In this document: positions 57,379-64,000 of the stretch, piece by piece
How positions within the stretch are numbered: position 1 is the first letter of the stretch
How the letters are laid out: each line of letters begins with the position of its first letter
Program-made: the position numbers and the translations under genes
Notes under the pieces: model-generated
Database searches by the model: none
Seen by the model: only the letters and a program-made list of their open reading frames with translations
Told to the model about the DNA's origin: nothing
NCBI GenBank assembly: GCA_933228675.1
Contig: OW121743.1
Span: forward strand, 60,586,639 to 60,650,638
Origin: Stomorhina lunata
Taxonomy: Eukaryota > Arthropoda > Insecta > Diptera > Rhiniidae
DNA length: 64,000 nt
Reading direction: 5' to 3'

Positions 57379-57458
57379 AATCAACAACCTAAAGTCCATA
57401 ACTTTAATCGAAATTTAAATCTTATTATATTTTAGTCTATTGTTTTTGAAATATAATT

Positions 57459-57464
57459 AATAAA
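57459..57464 (+). promoter_or_regulatory. Poly(A) signal
   Basis: AATAAA 80 bp after the stop codon of the 56.1 kb gene. Confidence 0.7.
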
Positions 57465-57579
57465 AAATTCTGGATGAATGAATTCATTTACAGCCCTGCT
57501 ATTAACATATACAGACAGTTTCTTTAACATATATCTAAACAAATAAATAATAATAATATATAGAGGGTGCAACTTAAAA

Positions 57580-58885
57580 ATTTCTAAAATTTTTCTATAG
57601 AAACATTTTTTGACGAAAATTTTTCAATGGAAAAAATTTTTAACGAAAATTTTTCTATAGAAAAAATTTTTGAACGAAAATTTTTCTATAGAAAAAATTT
57701 TTGAACGAAAATTTTTCTATAGAAAAAATTTTTGAACGAAAATTTTTCTATAAAAAAAATTATTTAACGAAAATTTTTCAATAGAAAAAATTTTTTTAAC
57801 GAAAATTTTTTTATAGAAAAAATTTTTTTAACGAAAATTTTTCTATAGAAAAAATTTTTGAACGTAAATTTTTCTATAGAAAAAATTTTTTAACGAAAAT
57901 TTTTCTATAGAAAAAATTTTTGAACGAAAATTTTTCTATAGAAAAAATTTTTGAACGAAAATTCTACTATAAAAAAATTTTTGAACGAAAATTTTTCTAT
58001 AGAAAAAATTTTTGAACGAAAATTTTTCTATAGAAAAAATTTTTTAACGAAAATTTTTCTGTAGAAAAAAATTTTTTTAACGAAAACTTTTCTATAGAAA
58101 AAATTTTTAACGAAAATTTTTCTATAAAAAAAATTTTTTCAACGAAAATTTTTCTATAGAAAAAATTTTTTGAACGAAAATTTTTCTATAGAAAAAATTT
58201 TTTGAACAAAAATTTTTCTATAGAAAAAATTTTTTGAACGAAAATTTTTCTATAGAAAAAATTTTTTGAACGAAATTTTTCTATAGAAAAAATTTTTTGA
58301 ACGAAAATTTTTCTATAGAAAAAATTTTTTGAACTAAAATTTTTCTATAAAAAAAATTTTTTGAACGAAAATTTTTCTATAAAAAAAATTTTTTGAACGA
58401 AAATTTTTCTACAGAAAAAATTTTTTGAACGAAAATTTTTCTATAGAAAAAATTTTTTGAACGAAAATTTTTCTATAGAAAAAATTTTTTGAACGAAAAT
58501 TTTTCTATAGAAAAAATTTTTGAACGAAAATTTTTCTATAGAAAAAATTTTTGAACGAAAATTTTTCTATAGAAAAAATTTTTTGAACGAAAATTTTTCT
58601 ATAGAAAAAATTTTTTGACCGAAAGTTTTTCTATAGAAAAAATTTTTTGAACGAAAATTTTTCTATAGAAAAAATTTTTGAACGAAAATTTTTCTATAGA
58701 AAAAATTCTTTGAACGAAAATTTTTCTATAGAAAAAATTTTTTGAACGAAAATTTGTCTATAGAAAAAATTGTTTAACGAAAATTTTTCTGTAGAAAAAA
58801 TTTTTTAATTAAAATAGAAAAATTTTAATTAAAAAATTTTTTCTACAGAAAAATTTTTAACGAAAATTTTTTTATAGAAAAATTA
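57580..58885. repeat. AT-rich 31-32-bp minisatellite between convergent lipase genes
   Basis: Unit GAACGAAAATTTTTCTATAG then AAAAAATTTTTT, about 40 copies, each with the CTATAG-centred palindrome. It begins at the same place relative to the gene as the array after the 45.4 kb gene (both follow GGTGCAACTT and AAATTTCT), but the unit has a GAACG variant in place of TAACG. Confidence 0.93.
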
Positions 58886-58956
58886 TTCTAAAGAAAGGTT
58901 ACAATATATATAAATTACAATAGATATAAAAAAATAGTTGTTGCTTAACAATTAAC

Positions 58957-58962
58957 TTTATT
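58957..58962 (-). promoter_or_regulatory. Poly(A) signal overlapping the stop codon
   Basis: On the minus strand the coding sequence ends AGT AAA TAA and the TAA is part of AAATAAAG, so AATAAA overlaps the stop. The minisatellite starts only about 70 bp further on. Confidence 0.6.
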
Positions 58963-59635
58963 TACTATCACAAAAACCACAATTACTTAAAATTAAATCA
59001 CTATTATATTGCGCATTCTCTCCATATGGCACTTCGGGATTCACGCCCAACATATAAGCACCCTTTTCCGTTACAGGCACCTGAAAACCCATAGCCACAG
59101 AGGCTTCTTTACATCTGCCACCTCTTTTAGCCTTTCTTAAAGAACTACAGTGAGTAGCCAAAAAGTCCATTTCATGACCAGGATAAACCGTCTCGGCATA
59201 ATATTTCCAAGCTCTTGTATGAGAACAACCAAACTGGTGACAACCCGGCTTAATAGGGGCATAGCCCTGTACATAGAAATCAATATCGCCTATTTGATCT
59301 CGTTTGCCCAAAGCTCCTGGATTAGTGTGTATAATGTCTACGAAATGGGCATCTCCTCGCTGGAGACCTGTTATAGCCTGACCTTCACCAAAACAAGGAT
59401 TGGCTGGATCTAAACCGGTTATGCGTTGTATTTTCTTTCCTGTGGTCTTTTCGAATTTACGTGCTGCAAAACCGGCTATATGGGCTCCTAAGCTAAACCC
59501 AACTATGTGGAAATTTTTGGCCGGTATTTTTGTATGCAATTGAATGAGGCCATGAGCTATGATGTCGCCGACGATCTCGGTATTGAAAGCTGACCATGTA
59601 TACAGGGTATCGATGAAATAGGAAGCATTAAGTGC
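58958..59635 (-). CDS. Secreted lipase / phospholipase A1-like protein, last exon (subgroup D)
   Basis: Only the final exon is present: 225 codons and a TAA, starting after the acceptor CCTCAG at 59636-59641, phase 0 as in the sister genes. It encodes ALNASYFIDTLYTWSAFNTE, the elbow GFSLGAH (Ser at exon residue 48), GLDPANPC with the acid, and GCSHTRAWKYY with the base; the lid loop is four residues between its cysteines, as in the other genes. C-terminus SNCGFCDSK differs from the plus-strand genes, and so does the region KAKRGGRCKEAS. It is the most diverged member and the only one on the minus strand, convergent with the 56.1 kb gene. The upstream exons lie beyond a minisatellite intron longer than 4.3 kb and outside the window. 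Confidence 0.9.
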   Translation of the reverse strand, partial: ALNASYFIDTLYTWSAFNTEIVGDIIAHGLIQLHTKIPAKNFHIVGFSLGAHIAGFAARKFEKTTGKKIQRITGLDPANPCFGEGQAITGLQRGDAHFVDIIHTNPGALGKRDQIGDIDFYVQGYAPIKPGCHQFGCSHTRAWKYYAETVYPGHEMDFLATHCSSLRKAKRGGRCKEASVAMGFQVPVTEKGAYMLGVNPEVPYGENAQYNSDLILSNCGFCDSK

Positions 59636-59667
59636 CTGAGGGATGAATGTAAAGAATAAACAAAATT

Positions 59668-62600
59668 AAAAATTTTTTTCTATAGAAATAATTGAAATTT
59701 CAATATAAAATTTTTTCTATAGAAAAAAATTTCAATATAAAATTTTTTCTATATAAAAAATTTCAATATAAAATTTTTTCTATAGAAAAAATTTCAATAT
59801 AAAATTTTTTCTATAGAAAAAATTTCAATATAAAATTTTTTCTATAGAAAAAATTTCAATATAAAATTTTTTCTATAGAAAAAAATTTCAATATAAAATT
59901 TTTTCTATAGAAAAAATTTCAACATAAAATTTTTTCTATAGAAAAAATTTCAATATAAAATTTTTTCTATAGAAAAAATTTCAATATAAAATTTTTTCTA
60001 TAGAAAAAATTTCAATATAAAATTTTTTCTATAGAAAAAATTTCAATATAAAATTTTTTCTATAGAAAAAATTTCAATATAAAATTTTTTCTATAGAAAA
60101 AATTTCAATATAAAATTTTTTCTATAGAAAAAATTTCAATATAAAATTTTTTCTATAGAAAAAATTTCAATATAAAATTTTTTCTATAGAAAAAATTTCA
60201 ATATAAAATTTTTTCTATAGAAAAAATTTCAATATAAAATTTTTTCTATAGAAAAAATTTCAATATAAAATTTTTTCTATAGAAAAAATTTCAATATAAA
60301 ATTTTTTCTATAGAAAAAATTTCAATATAAAATTTTTTCTATCGAAAAAATTTCAATATAAAATTTTTTCTATAGAAAAAATTTCAATATAAAATTTTTT
60401 CTATAGAAAAAATTTCAATATAAAATTTTTTCTATAGAAAAAATTTCAATATAAAATTTTTTCTATAGAAAAAATTTCAATATAAAATTTTTTCTATAGA
60501 AAAAATTTCAATATAAAATTTTTTCTATAGAAAAAATTTCAATATAAAATTTTTTCTATAGAAAAAATTTCAATATAAAATTTTTTCTATAGAAAAAATT
60601 TCAATATAAAATTTTTTCTATAGAAAAAATTTTAATATAAAATTTTTTCTATAGAAAAAATTTTAATATAAAATTTTTTCTATAGAAAAAATTTCAATAT
60701 AAAATTTTTTCTATAGAAAAAATTTTAATATAAAATTTTTTCTATAGAAAAAATTTCAATATAAAATTTTTTCTATAGAAAAAATTTCAATATAAAATTT
60801 TTTCTATAGAAAAAATTTCAATATAAAATTTTTTCTATAGAAAAAATTTCAATATAAAATTTTTTCTATAGAAAAAATTTCAATATAAAATTTTTTCTAT
60901 AGAAAAAATTTCAATATAAAATTTTTTCTATAGAAAAAATTTCAATATAAAATTTTTTCTATAGAAAAAATTTCAATATAAAATTTTTTCTATAGAAAAA
61001 ATTTCAATATAAAATTTATTCTATAGAAAAAATGTCAATATAAAATTTTTTCTATAGAAAAAACTTCAATATAAAATTTTTTCTATAGAAAAAATTTCAA
61101 TATAAAATTTTTTCTATAGAAAAAATTTCAATATAAAATTTTTTCTATAGAAAAAATTTCAATATAAAATTTTTTCTATAGAAAAAATTTCAATATAAAA
61201 TTTTTTCTATAGAAAAAATTTCAATATAAAATTTTTTCTATAGAAAAAATTTCAATATAAAATTTTTTCTATAGAAAAAATTTCAATATAAAATTTTTTC
61301 TATAGAAAAAATTTTAATATAAAATTTTTTCTATAGAAAAAATTTTAATATAAAATTTTTTCTATAGAAAAAATTTCAATATAAAATTTTTTCTATAGAA
61401 AAAATTTTAATATAAAATTTTTTCTATAGAAAAAATTTCAATATAAAATTTTTTCTATAGAAAAAATTTCAATATAAAATTTTTTCTATAGAAAAAATTT
61501 CAATATAAAATTTTTTCTATAGAAAAAATTTCAATATAAAATTTTTTCTATAGAAAAAATTTCAATATAAAATTTTTTCTATAGAAAAAATTTCAATATA
61601 AAATTTTTTCTATAGAAAAAATTTCAATATAAAATTTTTTCTATAGAAAAAATTTCAATATAAAATTTTTTCTATAGAAAAAATTTCAATATAAAATTTA
61701 TTCTATAGAAAAAATGTCAATATAAAATTTTTTCTATAGAAAAAACTTCAATATAAAATTTTTTCTATAGAAAAAATTTCAATATAAAATTTTTTCTATA
61801 GAAAAAATTTCAATATAAAATTTTTTCTATAGAAAAAATTTCAATATAAAATTTTTTCTATAGAAAAAATTTCAATATAAAATTTTTTCTATAGAAAAAA
61901 TTTCAATATAAAATTTTTTCTATAGAAAAAATTTCAATATAAAATTTTTTCTATAGAAAAAATTTCAATATAAAATTTTTTCTATAGAAAAAATTTCAAT
62001 ATAAAATTTTTTCTATAGAAAAAATTTCAATATAAAATTTTTTCTATAGAAAAAATTTCAATATAAAATTTTTTCTATAGAAAAAATTTCAATATAAAAT
62101 TTTTTCTATAGAAAAAATTTCAATATAAAATTTTTTCTATAGAAAAAATTTCAATATAAAATTTTTTCTATAGAAAAAATTTCAATATAAAATTTTTTCT
62201 ATAGAAAAAATTTCAATATAAAATTTTTTCTATAGAAAAAATTTCAATATAAAATTTTTTCTATAGAAAAAATTTCAATATAAAATTTTTTATATAGAAA
62301 AAATTTCAATATAAAATTTTTTCTATAGAAAAAATTTCAATATAAAATTTTTTCTATAGAAAAAATTTCAATATAAAATTTTTTCTATAGAAAAAATTTC
62401 AATATAAAATTTTTTCTATAGAAAAAATTTCAATATAAAATTTTTTCTATAGAAAAAATTTCAATATAAAATTTTTTCTATAGAAAAAATTTCAATATAA
62501 AATTTTTTCTATAGATAAAATTTCAATATAAAATTTTTTCTATAGAAAAAATTTCAATATAAAATTTTTTCTATGGAAAATATTTCAATATAAAATTTTT

Positions 62601-64000
62601 TCTATGGAAAAAATTTCAATATAAAATGTTTTCTATAGAAAAAATTTCAATATAAAATTTTTTCTATAGAAAAATTTTCAATATAAAATTTTTTCTATAG
62701 AAAAAGTTTCAATATAAAATTTTTCTATAGAAAAAATTTCAATATAAATTTTTTTCTATAGAAAAAATTTCAATATAAAATTTTTTCTATAGAAAAAATT
62801 TCAATATAAAATTTTTTCTATAGAAAAAATTTCAATATAAAATTTTTTCTATAGAAAAAATTTCAATATAAAATTTTTTCTATAGAAAAAATTTCAATAT
62901 AAAATTTTTTCTATAGAAAAAATTTCAATATAAAATTTTTTCTATAGAAAAGATTTTAATATAAAATTTTTTCTATAGAAAAAATTTCAATAGAAAATTT
63001 TTTCTATAGAAAAAATTTCAATATAAAATTTTTTCTATAGAAAAAATTTCAATATAAAATTTTTTCTGTAGAAAAAATTTCAATATAAAATTTTTTCTGT
63101 AGAAAAAATTTCAATCTGAAATTTTTTCTATAGAAAAAATTTCAATATAAAATTTTTTCTATAGAAAAAATTTTAATATAAAATTTTTTTTATAGAAAAA
63201 ATTTCAATATAAAATTTTTTCTATAGAAAAAATTTCAATATAAAATTTTTTCTATAGAAAAAATTTCAATATAAAATTTTTTCTATAGAAAAAATTTCAA
63301 TATAAAATTTTTTCTATAGAAAAAATTTCAATATAAAATTTTTTCTATAGAAAAAATTTCAATATAAAATTTTTTCTATAGAAAAAATTTCAATATAAAA
63401 TTTTTTCTATAGAAAAAATTTCAATATAAAATTTTTTCTATAGAAAAAATTTCTATATAAAATTTTTTCTATAGAAAAAATTTCAATATAAAATTTTTTC
63501 TATAGAAAAAATTTCAATATAAAATTTTTTCTATAGAAAAAATTTCAATATAAAATTTTTCTATAGAAAAAATTTCAATATAAAATTTTTTCTATAGAAA
63601 AAATTTCAATATAAAATTTTTTCTGTAGAAAAAATTTCAATATGAAATTTTTTCTATAGAAAAAATTTCTATAAAAAATTTTTTCTATAGAAAAAATTTT
63701 AATATAAAATTTTTTCTATAGAAAAAATTTTAATATAAAATTTTTTCTATAGAAAAAATTTCAATATAAAATTTTTTCTATAGAAAAAATTTCAATATAA
63801 AATTTTTTCTATAGAAAAAATTTCAATATAAAATTTTTTCTATAGAAAAATATTCAATATAAAATTTTTTCTATAGAAAAAATTTCAATATAAAATTTTT
63901 TCTATAGAAAAAATTTCAATATAAAATTTTTTCTATAGAAAAAATTTCAATATAAAATTTTTTCTATAGAAAAAATTTCAATATAAAATTTTTTCTATAG
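59668..64000. repeat. AT-rich 31-bp minisatellite in the intron of the minus-strand lipase gene
   Basis: About 140 highly homogeneous units, CAATATAAAATTTTTTC then TATAGAAAAAATTT, running off the window. Each has the 20-bp palindrome ATTTTTTCTATAGAAAAAAT. Rare variants mark a 682-bp higher-order duplication (22 units): the AATGTCAATA variant at 61031 and 61713, and the TTTTAATATA cluster at 60629 and 61311. The array is the most uniform in the window, so probably the youngest. Confidence 0.95.

Noticed and set aside
1..64000. Viral insertion or toxin genes
   Set aside because: No viral polymerase, capsid, glycoprotein or toxin-like sequence was recognised in any frame.

Overview
The window is eukaryotic nuclear DNA, almost certainly from a fly (Diptera) and probably a calyptrate such as a blow fly, flesh fly or house fly. 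Reasons are 50-71 nt introns with GT/AG ends, TATA plus CAGTT-type promoters, AATAAA poly(A) signals, strong AT bias, a rosa-type (DD41D) mariner, and nested fly-like non-coding transposons. The species call is inference; the sequence alone does not name it.

The genes form one tandem cluster of secreted pancreatic-lipase-family (PLA1-like) proteins: the 3' end of one gene (1-88), five complete genes on + (10429-11682, 22433-25863, 35024-38877, 45382-46645, 56105-57378) and the last exon of one on - (58958-59635). A scrap of another copy lies at 49770-49897. All five complete genes share one architecture: exon 1 encodes a signal peptide and an N-terminal pro-like segment, intron 1 splits a Cys codon in phase 1, intron 2 is phase 0, and exon 3 carries the Ser-Asp-His triad. 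The nucleophile is always Ser, unlike the yolk proteins, which belong to the same fold family but have lost it. The loop between the two lid cysteines is only four residues, which favours phospholipase A1 or a broad lipase over a classical triglyceride lipase. By sequence they form subgroups: A (partial gene, 10.4 kb gene, 22.4 kb gene), B (35.0 kb gene and pseudogene), C (45.4 and 56.1 kb genes) and D (minus-strand gene).

Between and inside the genes lie six arrays of related AT-rich minisatellites (28-32 bp units): 4.64-9.48 kb (intergenic), 22.99-25.12 kb (intron 2), 35.27-37.86 kb (intron 1, with an internal inversion that makes a long hairpin), 47.27-49.77 kb and 57.58-58.88 kb (at matching 3' flanks of the two subgroup C genes), and 59.67-64.0 kb (intron of the minus-strand gene, running off the window). 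Three of the arrays repeat a perfect palindrome centred on CTATAG.

The rest is mostly transposon-derived: two non-coding families with subterminal hairpins (family 1 with GTCGG/CCCGAC, family 2 with TTCGGC/GCCGAA), a non-autonomous Helitron (28349-29998), a dead DD41D mariner (40882-42185), fold-back and hAT-like MITEs, a TIR element with TA duplication (53684-54991), and tRNA-derived SINEs. Several are nested. Paralogous empty sites, created because a block holding a subgroup B and a subgroup C gene was duplicated, fix the ends of several insertions.
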